DNA from: Camelus bactrianus
Lineage: Eukaryota > Chordata > Mammalia > Artiodactyla > Camelidae
NCBI RefSeq assembly: GCF_048773025.1
Contig: NW_027413959.1
Span: 6,944,001-7,008,000, forward strand
Direction: 5' to 3'
Length of the DNA: 64,000 bases
A model generated the notes under the pieces. The model saw nothing but the letters and a program-made list of their open reading frames with translations. It was not told where the DNA came from and ran no database searches. This document shows, one piece after another, positions 23,781 to 34,859 of this stretch. Made by a program: the position numbers and the translations under genes. Position 1 is the stretch's first letter; each line of letters begins with the position of its first letter.

Positions 23781-23985
23781 CTTTGCTGAAGTCCTGCAGA
23801 TCCAGCGACAGACTGTAGCCAGGAAGCGTCTGGAGAAGGAGTCGGTAGCAGGCCTTCCCGCCAGGCTCCGTAATGCCGGGGGCCACGCGCTGCACGGGGG
23901 CCACCCTCTTGAAGAAGGCGGACTTGCGGTGGAAGCCGATCAACTCATAGAGCTCGGAGAGGATGCTGCACTGCTGAATTCTCTC
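23781..23985 (-). CDS. TRAPPC9: TRAPPC9-like internal exon (single exon, 205 bases)
   Basis: On the minus strand an open frame encodes [20 protein letters not shown], then [14 protein letters not shown], and ends [15 protein letters not shown] plus one base. This aligns end to end with an internal stretch of human TRAPPC9 ([20 protein letters not shown] ... [16 protein letters not shown], recalled from memory). TRAPPC9 is a subunit of the TRAPPII vesicle-tethering complex, which acts as a Rab exchange factor at the Golgi. The exon is flanked by an acceptor 'gcattcctag' with a pyrimidine-rich tract upstream and a weaker donor 'caaag|gtgttc'. It ends in phase 1, splitting the glycine codon, as expected if the next exon starts THRGW. 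By eye about 15 of 69 residues differ from human. They cluster after residue 30 and include a W-to-G change in the EPGW segment. That is high for a conserved gene, so this is either a diverged duplicate or a lineage-specific change. No other TRAPPC9 exon was recognised in the window. Homology is firm; function is uncertain. Confidence 0.8.
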
Positions 23986-24430
23986 CTAGGAATGCTGAAG
24001 CACTGGGAGAAAAGCAACAAGCATTTGAACGAAACATGTAATGGAAAAAATACCCGTAAAAAATTTTCCCTTAAAACAGAGACCCAACGATACAGGAAGG
24101 AACAGGAAGGCTGACTTCATGCACTGATGGGACCGGATGCAGAAATGCAGGGAAGCAGCGCTGTGCAGATGCTCCAGACCCACTCTGGGCCCCACCTTTC
24201 CGCGTTCCGCCTCTCCTTTTACTAGAAAGGTCCGTATTCCCTGAAACAGAGGAATCTGCTACCTAAACATGGGACACAGAGAAGGGAAATAGGAAAAGGA
24301 CGGGAAAGTAAAGGAACAAAAGTTCATCTACACCCTAGGGTTTGGGCGGGACTTTCACCAAACACACAACCTCTCATAGCACATAGCACACAGTGAGAGG
24401 CTGACAGAGTGACTGCGACTTCTGCTCCTT
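23986..24430. other. Unassigned DNA next to the exon (possible intron)
   Basis: No further coding similarity on the minus strand. It would be upstream intron if the TRAPPC9-like exon is in a real gene. Confidence 0.45.
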
Positions 24431-24560
24431 AAACACCAGCTACCTGCCAGCACACGCTGTGACCGTTACTGAATCATTACAATCATTTCAGAAACTATTA
24501 CTACCCCGGCTCACAGGCAAGGAAATCTGAATCTCGGGGAGGATTTATTATCATCCTGGA
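24430..24560 (-). repeat. MIR SINE fragment
   Basis: 'gctgtgaccgttactgaatc', 'actattactaccccggctc' and 'aggaaatctgaatctcgggg' follow the MIR minus-strand order. Diverged. Confidence 0.5.
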
Positions 24561-25069
24561 CAAATTCCCATGGCCCAGAAGTGTCAGAGCCTCCGGCAGA
24601 CCCTGGACTAAAATGCTCCTCATCACCACGGGCCCTGAGCCCAGGCTGAGGCCACGTTAGGTCTGCACGGGCCCAGAGCATGAGTCTGTGGGACAGGGAG
24701 TGGTCCCATTTGAAGTGCCAGGCCAAGGCCCTCAGGAACATATGTAATGAAACCAAATACCCAAACTCATTTCCAACGCACTTCCCTGTCCGGTAGGACT
24801 GCTCGGCACATCTGGCTTATCACCTGTGCACAGGCTGTGCAAGGGGCCCAGACAGTGACGTGACGTCCCCATGGAAGTGGCTCAGAGACCGCTTCATCAC
24901 AGGACAGACTCTCCCGGCTTCCAACGTTAACTCTCCATTTCATTTCCAACTGGAAAGTAAGTTTAGACTTGTTTTCCTCTCCAGAAACAAAGACAGTGGT
25001 AACATCAGCGGGAAACTCAAGACTGAGGAAGAGTCTCCTGGACATTTGGAAGGATAGGCTGGGGAGGGA

Positions 25070-25215
25070 ACAGAGATAGGGATCAGAAAGACCCGTGTTC
25101 CAGTCCAAAGTCTGCACATCACTCGCTTTGACAGTTTCCTTATTAATACAGGTGATAAAATCTAATTATGATTGTTTTGAAAACTAAAAGAAATAACGTA
25201 TGCCACTAGCATAGG
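25070..25215 (+). repeat. MIR SINE fragment
   Basis: 'gacccgtgttccagtcc', 'ctttgacagtttccttatt', 'acaggtgataaaatc' and 'aataacgtatgccactagc' follow the MIR plus-strand order. Confidence 0.55.
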
Positions 25216-28025
25216 TGTAAAATCCTCCATGAGTGTTCCAGAAATGGACGTGACCATGGTTAGATACTGTCTGCCAAGTCTTGTTTGCTAAGCTCACATC
25301 AGACAGCCAGAGATGTGCCAGAGAATGCCTCAACAGCCAGCAGCCTTCTCCAACTTGGAAACTCACAGTGTCCGAAGAACAGGCAGTGGTGGATGCTTTG
25401 GGACACTGTGGAGGTAGCACTCCAGTGATGACTTTAAAAAGCTGGGGAGAATTTAGGGGACCATACAGTTCAAATACAGTAAACTCATTCCATGTCTACA
25501 AATATTCATCTGTAGCCATGATGATTCTGAGAGGAAATATATATTCAAACGTACATCATTTTCCCACATAAGTGCATCAAAACAATTTGGAAAGAATGTA
25601 ACTTTCTTCTCTAGATCACACAGTGGGGATTACAAGGTTTGTACTGACAGCACTACGTGTAAATCATATGCAAACGTAACTGGGTCCATTATCAGTCATC
25701 ATCATTTGAAGGGAAGGATGGAAAAGAACAAAGCCAAGCTAATACGCTCCGGTATTTTGTTGGGTTACTATGTCACAGAGGAGACGGACAGGTCATCAAG
25801 GAACCACTCTGCCGTGATCACGGAGCCAGGGAACGGGATGGGCGGCAAGATGTATGGCGCAGCCGTAGCTGTGCCCACCCTTCTAGGCAGGTACCCAGTC
25901 ACTTCGACAAGATGTCAAAAGTGTATGCCCACGTCCTCATCACCTGTCATGCATTAAAGAGAAATGGAAACCTATAAACGGCCAATAACCTCGGTGGGTA
26001 CACCGTCCAAAGAGCAACGTCACAGTTTGACAACTGGCCATCCCGGTTCCCTGGGCTTCATTCTTGGAGAACCTTAAAAACCACTCCTCTGTCCTCAAGA
26101 AGTGCTGCCTACTTGTCCTATCTTTGGCTCAGGGATACAGCACGTTCACGTGGACTTTAATGTCTGCACAGATTTGACTGTCTTTCTCCAGGTTCACTTG
26201 TCCATTCTGAAGAGGCCTGAGTTAAGTCCAAACTCCATAAGATCAATTCCCTCCAGTGACAACTCAACGAACCTGCAATTACAAACCAACTGAACAGGAC
26301 TGTCCTCAGCTAAAAATGTCACCCGCCCTTCACTGCTTTCTTAATCTCCTCTCCTGGCTAATTGCAACAGACTAAAACCACCCTCCACCAAGTTCCCCAA
26401 CTATGTCAAATAGAAAGTAAGGTCCATAAAAGAGGTGACAACTCCATAGTCACCTCTGAATTCCTAGCATATGTTAATGTTAATAAGTAGAACTATGATT
26501 ATGGCTTCTTTCCTTTAAAACCTTTCTGGTTATTTAAATGAGACCATGGAAGGGAGGAGTTTGGGTTCAGTATCTTGATCCAGTAGACTCTGGAGACATT
26601 TTTCGGAATGGCTGTCCACTGATTCATTCAAAACACAACTTCTCTTTCCGGGAGGAGCTGTGAATTTCTGTCAGGAGCTTGTTGTCACTCTCATGCCAGA
26701 ACAGATTTAAACTAAATACATACATTGGATATGTTATTTTTCCCCGCTTCCAAAAAATTTAACTTTCCTTACTTCCTTGCCTTGAGGAATGCTTTTTTAC
26801 TTTTCATTCTAATTCACCCTTTTATAAAGCAGGATTCTCAGGATGTGCTTGGCCTTACATAAGAACAGCCATCCAACTCCCAGTGTGAGAGGCCTTGGGC
26901 TCATCTCCTGACCTCCTGTCAAGGCAACTGAAACTCAGTTCAGGAGCCAACTGGCCCCCCAGGGATTCTAAGGCTCGCGTATCTCCCAGAATCCCTGCTT
27001 TCTGGTTTGACATGTCTTCTGAGGATTTCCCCTCACTTACTTCACAATTAGCTGTGCAGCTTGAAAGATGAGGAAGGAAGGTCTTATTTCTTAATCAGCA
27101 TTTTAAGGAACTTATGTAATGAAGGTTTTCAAGACTTTCTAGAACCCTCCATTGCCAAGGCAGAAAACACAATAGATATTTTCTAAATTTAGCTATCATG
27201 TGCATTTTTTCTTTGCTTTTGTTTTCTTAACTGCTAACAGACATTTTTTAATTAAAAAATAAAATAAGGCCCCAAATAGGATAGAACATTGAAGAGGAAA
27301 CAAAATTAAAGGGCAAAGACAGAAAAATGATAAGTACTCTACAAAGTTAATAAAAAACATACACTATGGATCAGATCAGCAATTCTCAGTAACAACTAAT
27401 TGAAACCTGACTATGAGGTAAAATGTCTCTCCTGTCAGGAGACGGCCAACAGAAAGCAGAATTAAATCAACAAACTAAAATTCTAAGTCTGGCGAAGTAG
27501 AGAAGTCTACCAGCTAAATGTGTTTTCTTCTGGAAGAGAGGGAGACTCATAAGATCTTTTCTGTGGAGCCTGAGCCCAGGTGAGGATGGTGAAGTGAGCT
27601 CTGTAAGTACCCAATTAGCAAAGTGAGTGATGAATAAAGAGACGTGAGCTTTGATGACAGAGATGATACTACTATTCACTTGTCTTTAAGTATGTCTTCA
27701 CGTTCAATGATCAATACCTCGGCGTCCTCAGGGATTGAGATTATAGGAAAATGCACAGCCCGGTCCTAGACCTCCTCTGTGATTGTGGCACTGCACTTAG
27801 ATGTTTCAAGGGCACCTCCAACTCCACCTGCAAAGAGCTGACTTCATGGTGCTCCTCCCATGGCCGTCCTGCCCAGGGCCCCTTGTCGGGGTCAAGGTCT
27901 GTCTGCCTCTCCCAGCTCAGTCCCATCACTCACAGATGTGACTGGACCCCTCCTTCAGGGCCCAATTTCCTCAGTCAACGAGTCCCACCACCCACACCTC
28001 ACCTACCAGGTTCTCACTGGCACTC
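25215..28025. other. Unassigned single-copy DNA
   Basis: No exon or RNA gene recognised. The 190-codon frame starting at 27,751 runs through a MIR and is compositionally ordinary, so it is not called as a gene. Confidence 0.5.
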
Positions 28026-28027
28026 CC

Positions 28028-28205
28028 TCAGCACTGACTCTGTGCTGGGGACCACACTGCACACTATGAACACGTTATCTCACTGGATCTCCACAGCAGT
28101 CCTGGGAAGTCGGTATATCACTGTTTCAATTAATAAGATAAATTGTTTCACTTCCTTGAGTGTGTCATCCAAAGTGACACGGCTACTGAGACACAAACAT
28201 GGTAC
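28028..28205 (-). repeat. MIR SINE
   Basis: 'gactctgtgctggggaccac', 'cacgttatctcactggatc' and 'acagcagtcctgggaagtcgg' match the minus-strand MIR core. Confidence 0.7.
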
Positions 28206-28329
28206 TGAAAATCACTTGAAAATTGAACACTGCTACACCTCAAAAACACCCTACTCTGACTTATCACATCACCTCCTGCCGAGCCTTCTAAATGTTTCTA
28301 AGCATTCTACAAGACAAAAGTGATCTACG

Positions 28330-28480
28330 AGAGCACCCTTCTCCCCTACTTAAAATCTGACAATGACGTTCCACTTCCCTTAGGAGAAAGCCCCACCGGC
28401 CTGAGTACAGCCCAACAGCCCGGCATCCGCGTTCCCTGCACGGCCGCGCCGCCTCACCCACCACGCAGCGCTACACGTGC
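28330..28480 (+). mobile_element. L2 LINE fragment
   Basis: 'cttaaaatctgacaatgacg', 'ttccacttcccttaggagaa' and the following 'ggcatccgcgttccctgcac' follow the L2 segment that encodes SLKSLQW...KALHDLAP-like residues. Very diverged and unusually CpG-rich. Confidence 0.5.
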
Positions 28481-28665
28481 CGTGTCCAGGACAGGGATGC
28501 TGACTCCCTACAACCCGGGGATCGTCTCAATCGAACAATGATCACCCTCTTCAGTGGTCACCCTATTCATTGCTGACTCTCAGAAAAATATTTTCTCAGG
28601 GTGAATCAATATCTTTTTCCTTACAACTTCCCATCATTGATAATGAGCTCCCCCCAAAAGAGAGA
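28480..28665. other. Unassigned DNA between L2 and MIR fragments
   Basis: Nothing recognised. Confidence 0.4.
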
Positions 28666-28667
28666 AG

Positions 28668-28805
28668 ACCTAATCCTCAGTCTCCTTATCTGCAATGTAT
28701 GAATAACAAGGAAATATGAGAGGTTTTAAGCGAAATAATATTGATATGAAGCTGAGGGACAATTCCCAACATACAGTAAGCACTCAATATGTGCTTACTT
28801 AATAT
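28668..28805 (+). repeat. MIR SINE 3' part
   Basis: 'gtctccttatctgcaatgta' and the terminal 'acagtaagcactcaatatgt' match the MIR plus-strand 3' half, including the common 'gtaagcgctcaataaatg' end. Confidence 0.65.
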
Positions 28806-29555
28806 TAATAAAATAGATTCCATTCCAGCAACCTTAAATCAATGTTTTATGGCTTTGTCCAAAAGACTACTGACAAACTATTGGACGAACCCCTTTGAGC
28901 AGATCTGCCCAAGCGCACTGGGATAGGTAAGCCTTGACTCCAGTTACAGCTGCAGCCAACCAGCACTACGGGGCAGGGGCAGTTTGCTCAAACTCTTACA
29001 TGTTGTTTGAGCATTTAGTTGTAGTTATTGAATAAAGACAGGTAGTATATAGTCAAAGCTCCTGAAACATAAATCTTCAAAGATTGATTCAAATTAGGTT
29101 TCAAGTACAACACTCTCACTAGAAATTATTTGAAAATTATTGTCTTAGCTCCTCTGCACATCAAAAGGTCATGTTCTTAATGTATCTGACTATATACACT
29201 GAGAGGATTGTTTAAAAGAAATTAAGATGAAGCCATAATGAATAAGCTTTCATTATAATCTGCACAAAGCCCCACCCAAGGGTCTCACTTCTCACTTCCA
29301 CATAGGAGTTCAGGTAGCTTAACCTGGGTCTTGGTTTCTTATGACACGGGGGTGGGAAGAATTGTGGATAGATTTATGTAGCAAATATAAATCTAGGGTA
29401 TTTGCTGTGTAGGAATCCTAGAAATAAATAAATTGATATATAGTCCCACCCTTAGGAAGCTCAGCCTTTCAAATTACAACAGCATAAAAAATGAAATGAG
29501 AGATACATTTAAGAAAATTTTACAAGATTTTCACATTGAACATTTTGAAGTGTCA
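28805..29555. other. Unassigned single-copy DNA
   Basis: AT-rich. No gene or clear repeat recognised. Confidence 0.45.
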
Positions 29556-30265
29556 CCAAAAAAATAATTAAAAGATCTACATATATGGAAGGCATCCCAT
29601 GTTCATGGAATGGTAGACAATATTGTTAAAAATGTTAAGACTCCCGAAAGTGATCTACAAATTAAATGGAGTCCCTATCAAAATTCCAGCTGACTTCTTT
29701 GCAAAAATTGAAAAACTGATGCCAAAATTCATATGGAAGTGCAAGGGGCCCAGGACAGCCAAAACAATCTTGAAAAAGAAGAGCAAATTTGGAGGACTCA
29801 CTCAAAGGTTACTACAAATCTATAGTACTAAAGTCATTATGGTACTGGCATAAGTTTGAATGCAAAAATCTATGAGACACAATAAAAAATCCAGGGGGGA
29901 AACTTACATTTACAGTCATTTTTCCAGAAATGTGCCAACAACACTCCATTGAAAGAATAGTCTATTCAACAAATGGTGCAGAGACACCTGGGTATCTGAA
30001 GGCAAAAGAATGATTCTGGAATCTGGACCCCCGTATTTTATATAACAAATAAAATATTAATTCAAAATGGATCACAGACAGAAACGTAAAAACTAAATGT
30101 ATAAATTTTCTAAAAGAAGACATAGTTTAAATCTTTGTGGTCCTAGGATAGGCTATGGCTTCCTAGATACAATACCAAGAGCAGAAGTGAAAAACAAGAA
30201 AGATAAGATGGACTTCATCAAAATTAAAACCATTTGTTACAAAGGACATCATCAAGAAAGTGAAA

Positions 30266-30379
30266 TGAAAGGGGAAGGGGGTAGCTCAAGTGATAGAGTG
30301 CATGCTTAGCAAGAAAAATAAAATGAATAAATCTAATTACCTCCACTAGAAAGAAATTGTTTTAATGTTTACAAAAAGT
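30266..30379 (+). repeat. Camelid tRNA-derived SINE, internally deleted
   Basis: 'gggggtagctcaagtgatag' and 'agtgcatgcttagca' form the tRNA-like head with box A. The text then jumps to 'agaaaaataaaatgaat' and 'ctaattacctcc', so the box B part ('ggttcaatccc') is missing. A 9-bp duplication AAAGTGAAA at 30,257-30,265 and 30,380-30,388 brackets it, as expected for L1-driven insertion into the older L1. Confidence 0.82.
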
Positions 30380-30792
30380 AAAGTGAAACGACAATCTGCT
30401 GAATAGGAGAAAAATTTTGCAGAGCATATATCTAATAATAGACTAGTATCCAGGATATAAAACAAATGCTTACAACTGACCAATACAAAGAAAATCGACC
30501 CAAATTTTAAATATGCCAAGTATTTAAATAGATACACAATTGGCCAATAAGCATATGAAAAGATGCTCAGCATCACTTGCGAAATCAAAATCAAAATGAT
30601 ATCTGATTTTACACTCACTAGGATGGTTATAATCAAAACATGGACAATAACAAGTGTCGGTCAGGAGGCAGAGAAATGGGAACCCTCAATATGCAGCCGT
30701 TGGAAAGGAGCAATGGTGCAGCTTCTTTGGAAAAGCCTGGTGTTTCCTCAAAAGGTTAGAAATATATGGCTCAGCAATTCCACTCCTACATA

Positions 30793-30942
30793 TAGAGTCA
30801 TCCCTCAGTATCCTCGGGGGGTTCGTTTCAGGAACCCCCCACCCTGGATACCATAATCCAAGGATGTTCGAGTCCCTTTACAACCAGCCATCTGGATCCA
30901 TGAAGTGGAAACTACAGATATGGCGGGCCAACTGTACAGCCA
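30793..30942 (+). mobile_element. MER2-like DNA transposon fragment (Tigger group)
   Basis: The left end 'agtcatccctcagtatcct' and right end 'atatggcgggccaactgta' are near-complementary terminal inverted repeats of the MER2 type. Between them lies 'ggataccataatccaagg'. The element is about 150 bp, so it is an internally deleted, non-autonomous copy. It sits inside the old L1. Confidence 0.72.
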
Positions 30943-31058
30943 ACAGAATGAAAATATATTCTCACAAAAACTTACACATCAATATTCATGGCAGTATCAT
31001 TCAGAGTAGCCAAAAGTTACAAACAATATCCATCCATCAATGAATGGGTAAACAAAAT

Positions 31059-32560
31059 TACCAAGAATAGGCCCACAAATTTTTGGTCATTGAATCTTTG
31101 ACAAAGGAGGTGAGAACATACAATGGAGTAAAGACAGCCTCTTCAGCAAATGATGTAGGGAAAACTGGACAGCTGCATGTAAATGAATGAAGTTAGACTA
31201 CTCCCTCACAGCATACACAAAAATGAATTCAAAATGGCTTAAAGACTTAAACATGTAGTCAAGACACTATGAACCTCTTAGAAGAAAACATAGGCAAAAC
31301 ATCTGACATACATCTCAACAATGTTTTCCTAGAGCAGTCTACTCAAGCAATAGAAATACAAGCAAAAATATACAAGTGGGATTTAATTAAACTTGCAAGC
31401 TTTAGCACAGAAAAGGAAACAATAAGCAAAACAAAAAGACAATCTATGGAATGGGAGAAAATAGTTGCAATAAATGAGACTGACAAGGGCTTAATTCCCA
31501 GAATATGTAAACAGCTTTTACACTTCATAAGAAAGAAAAACAAACAATTCAATCCAAAAATGGTCAGAAGTCCTAAAGAAACATTTCTCCAATGAAGACA
31601 TACAATTGACCAATAGGCACATGAAAAAATGCTCAATATCATTATCAGAGAAATGCAAATCAAAACTGCAATCAAGTATCAACTCTCACTATTCAGAATA
31701 GCCATCATTCAGAAGTTCACAGACAGTAAATGCTGGAGAGGCTGCGGGGAATTGGAAACCCTCCTACACTGTGGTGGGAATGAAGTTTGGTGGAGCCATT
31801 GTGGAAAACAGTATAGAGGTTCCTCAAAAGACTAAAAATTGACCTCTCATATGACCCAGCAATCTCACTCCTGGGCGTATATCCAGAAGGATCCGTAATT
31901 CAAAAAGACACCTACACCCCAACTTTCAGAGCAGCACTATTTACAATAGCAAGACATGGAAACAACCTAAGTGTCCACTGACAGATGACTGGATAAAGAG
32001 TTTGTAGTGTATTTGTACAATAGATTACTATTCACCCATAAAAAAATAATAAAATAATGCCATTTGCAGCAACATGAATGGACCTGGAGAATGTCATTCT
32101 AAGTGAAGTAAGCCCGAAAGAGAAAGAAAAATACCATATGAGATCCCTCACATGTGGAATCTAAAACAAACAAACAAACAAAAAAACAAAAAACAAAAAA
32201 TAAAGCAAAGAAACAAAAAGATAAACTTATCTACAGAACAGAAACAGACACAGAGACATAGAAACCAAACTATGGTTACCAGAGAGGAGAGGGTGTGGGA
32301 AGGAATATATTGGGAGTTCAAGATTTGCAGATACAGAGTATGTATAGAATAAACAGCAAGTTTATACTGTATAGCACAGGAGAATATATTTAATATCTTA
32401 TAGTAACTTATGTTTAAAAAGATTATGAAAATGAATACAGTTATGTTCTTTAACTGAAGTGTTGTGCTGTACAAAAGAAACTGACACATTATTAAGTTAC
32501 TAGACTTCAATGAAAATGTTTTTAAATAGACCAAAAACGAAAAAAAAGAAAAAGGATATT
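31059..32560 (+). mobile_element. Younger L1 LINE inserted in the older L1
   Basis: Starts at about 'accaagaataggcccac' with ORF2 C-terminal sequence ('agggaaaactggacagctgc', 'ctcctgggcgtatatccaga', 'agcaacatgaatggacctgg'), then a 3' UTR ('gtttatactgtatagcacag') and an A-rich tail near 32,520-32,560. It is 5'-truncated and the frame is disrupted. An AAAC-rich low-complexity patch lies at 32,163-32,215. Confidence 0.88.
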
Positions 32561-32562
32561 AT

Positions 32563-32760
32563 CAAACTAAAAGAATAAAGTACTGATTCAGGCTACAACA
32601 TGGATGAACCTTCAAACTTTATGCTAAAATAAGCCAGACACAAAGGCCAAATAGTGCCCTTTAAGGTGAACTGTATCTGAGTGTTTATTGTACTATTCCT
32701 GTAAATTTTCCGGAGGTTTGAAGTCTATCAATATCAAAAAAAAGTTTTATTCATTAAAAT
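32563..32760 (+). mobile_element. Old L1M LINE, 3' continuation after the nested insertion
   Basis: 'ggatattatcaaac' followed by 'gaataaagtactgattcagg' and 'tacaacatggatgaacc' picks up where the copy ending at 31,058 stopped (the family has ggaatattattcagc then ggaataaagtactgatac). It ends 'atatcaaaaaaaagttttat'. Confidence 0.82.
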
Positions 32761-33034
32761 CATAAAACGCTTCCTCACAGGAGGGCTTTAATTATTAAAT
32801 GCAAAAATGCATGTAAAGCTCTTGAAACAACACTTTGCACGTCCACACACAGTCACTGCTTTCACTGCCACTCAGAGGTTGTTACCAGCGCTGATGAGAG
32901 CTACCTCCACTCGCTCTCCTGCATACAGGAGTGAGGACCTGAGCTCTAACAGGCAGTGTGAGCGTGAACCTGGGTCAGACACAGCCACATCCCAGACTCT
33001 GCGTTACCCAACTTTCTTATACAAACTGCAACAT

Positions 33035-33190
33035 ATAATGTAAACACGCTACAGGGATGTATCTTACAATGCAGGGAATACAGCCAATGTTTTACAGTAA
33101 CTATAAATGGAGCATCTATTGTACACCTGAAATATATCATATTTTAAATCAGCTATATCTTTGTAAAAAATTAAAAATAATTTAAAAATG
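33035..33190 (+). mobile_element. L1 LINE 3' end fragment
   Basis: 'cagggatgtatcttacaatg', 'gaatacagccaatgttttac' and 'attgtacacctgaaatatat' are the ungulate-type L1 3' UTR end, followed by an A-rich tail. Confidence 0.75.
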
Positions 33191-33509
33191 TTATCAGTTT
33201 AAAATTCAATTCAGTTTTTAAGTAACTACTAAACAGCTTAGAATGTATAAAAGCATTTAAGTGTGCTGTTTGTTTACATATTTATTTACTTTTAGCCTCC
33301 TGCTAAAAGAGAAATTAAACAATTTTTTCAAACACAGCTTAACAACCATAACAACAAAAAGGCAAAACTGAGAGTGAAGAGAAAATGGAGATTCAATACT
33401 TAAATGAAACCAGGGGGAGGTAAAGTCATAAAAATGGATTCCATGAAGTCAGGGCAAGTGTTAAAGGCCGACTAGAAATTCAGGTGTAAGATTCTTGACA
33501 GATAAAGCA
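33190..33509. other. Unassigned DNA
   Basis: No gene or repeat family recognised. Confidence 0.4.
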
Positions 33510-33521
33510 AAAAGAAAAAGA

Positions 33522-33639
33522 TGATGGGGAGGGCGGTACAGCGTGTGCTTAGCGTGCACAGGGTCCTGGGTTCGAACACCAGGGCCTCCACTAACAGATA
33601 AATACACCTAATTACCTACCCCCCCAAAGAGCCCCAAAG
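33522..33639 (+). repeat. Camelid tRNA-derived SINE, complete
   Basis: Head 'ggggagggcggtacagcg', box B 'gggttcgaacacc', and tail 'cacctaattacctacc'. A 12-bp duplication AAAAGAAAAAGA at 33,510-33,521 and 33,640-33,651 flanks it. This is the best lineage marker in the window, because this SINE family is restricted to camelids. Confidence 0.92.
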
Positions 33640-33736
33640 AAAAGAAAAAGAGAAATTTCTTTCCCAAATAATCCTGATATTAAATTTGGATTAAATACTT
33701 AAAAAAAAAAAAAAAAACAGAAAAGATGAGTGACAC

Positions 33737-34104
33737 TGTGAAGGAAAAGCCCAGCTGGGCTAACAAGCTAAGTCACAAATCTAAGTGTGATAAGTGTCCG
33801 TTTACTGATGTAAGTTTTGCTGGGCTAACTCGTAAATCCGATGTCAACAATTGTCAGTAATGTGATCTGTTCCAAATTGATAAGCTTCAGTGTACTGATT
33901 CCTTGCTTTTTGTTGTTGGAGCCTTATTGGCTAATAGCCCCATACTTGTAATTGAACCTATAAAACCTCACGTGCAGGTCTTGGAGGTGCTCAGAGCTTC
34001 GGAACAGAAGCCCCTCTGAGCCCGCCGGGGTAATAAATCTCAGTACTCCAACCCTCTGTGTGGTGCTTATTTCTTGGCTGGCCTGTTGTTTCCAAAACAA
34101 CACA
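33737..34104 (+). mobile_element. Solitary LTR fossil (ERV class I-like)
   Basis: Begins TGTGAAGG and ends AACAACACA. It has a TATA box 'tataaaa' at 33,959-33,965 and a polyadenylation signal AATAAA at 34,032-34,037, at the spacing of a retroviral U3-R-U5. No internal retroviral sequence adjoins it on either side, so it is probably a solo LTR. It could start up to 10 bases earlier. Confidence 0.7.
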
Positions 34105-34285
34105 AGCGACGATGCCCGTGAGATAGTTCTGCAGTGGGTGCTGGCAGGTCCCCATGTCTCACGTGGGAAAATCTGAAACATCCTTCTCACCACTCAGAGT
34201 CATCATAAGCCCACACCTCACTTCCCGCTGTTAAATGCAGGAGCACAGGCAGGGCCCGGCCTTTGTTCTCTCTGTGTCATCACAG

Positions 34286-34844
34286 TGAGATAGGTTGGAA
34301 GGGGGCAGAGCACATCCATTCAAGGAAGGCCACAACAATTAACATCATAATGGTGAAGGATTCAACCCCCAATAGGCCTTGAGGCACAGGATGAAGAGAT
34401 TTAACTTCTAGCAGATCTTGAGCTTCATTATGCACCCACTGTAATAGTAACATGGTGAATAACATGCCCCAGGCACCATGGCAGTCCCAAGGCTAGCCAC
34501 AAAAGGTCAAAGGGTGGGAAATGGTCAACTCTCTGGGAATACAAGCCCCTTGCCCTAAGGCTGATCCTTCTACTTATTAGCATATGAAACCACCAAGCCC
34601 AAGAAAAAAGAGCAACAAAACACCACCTCGGGGTCACCACTCTCTCTCCCTCTTCAGAGAAGGCCCACACTATGTGGAGTGTGTACCTACTTTTAATCTG
34701 AGCATCAAACCCCCACAACTCGTGAAGTTTCTCTTGCCTTTCAATGTATCTCTCTGAATAAATATACCTTTACTCAACACTGGCTTGCTCTTGAATTCTT
34801 TACTGCATGAAGCCAAGGAACAAAATCTGGTGGGGCACATCCCA
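34286..34844 (+). mobile_element. Second, unrelated LTR fossil with primer-site-like edge
   Basis: Starts 'tgagataggttggaag' and ends 'cacatccca', with AATAAA at 34,757-34,762 in the usual 3' position. The next bases, 'ggggctcatcc' at 34,845-34,855, resemble the tRNA-Pro primer-binding site (ggggctcgtcc) of gammaretrovirus-like elements. That suggests this was a 5' LTR whose interior is mostly lost. Its sequence is unlike the LTR 180 bp to the left. Confidence 0.6.
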
Positions 34845-34859
34845 GGGGCTCATCCAAAG

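Larger units (their letters stand above)
29560..31058 (+). mobile_element. Old L1M LINE, 5' segment (interrupted)
   Basis: Plus-strand L1 ORF2 C-terminal half. 'atcccatgttcatggaatgg', 'cctatcaaaattccagctga' and 'tcaaaattaaaaccatttgt' appear in the right order, ending at 'tgaatgggtaaacaaaatt' where a younger L1 is inserted. It resumes at about 32,563. Within it lie a camelid SINE (30,266-30,379) and a MER2-like transposon (about 30,793-30,942). The longest surviving frame (29,623-29,853) is a short reverse transcriptase remnant. Confidence 0.88.

Noticed and set aside
23749-24114. 121-codon plus-strand frame over the TRAPPC9-like exon
   Set aside because: It is antisense to the exon. The minus-strand frame has the protein homology and splice sites.
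27751-28323. 190-codon plus-strand open frame as a gene
   Set aside because: It runs through a MIR fragment, has no recognisable domain, and its composition is ordinary for a GC-moderate random frame.
31343-32534. Hydrophobic minus-strand frames resembling membrane proteins
   Set aside because: They are antisense to A-rich L1 sequence, which yields F, L and I-rich frames.
33530-33600. Functional tRNA gene
   Set aside because: The box A and box B resemblance comes from the tRNA-derived SINE head. No cloverleaf completes, and a SINE tail and target duplication are present.
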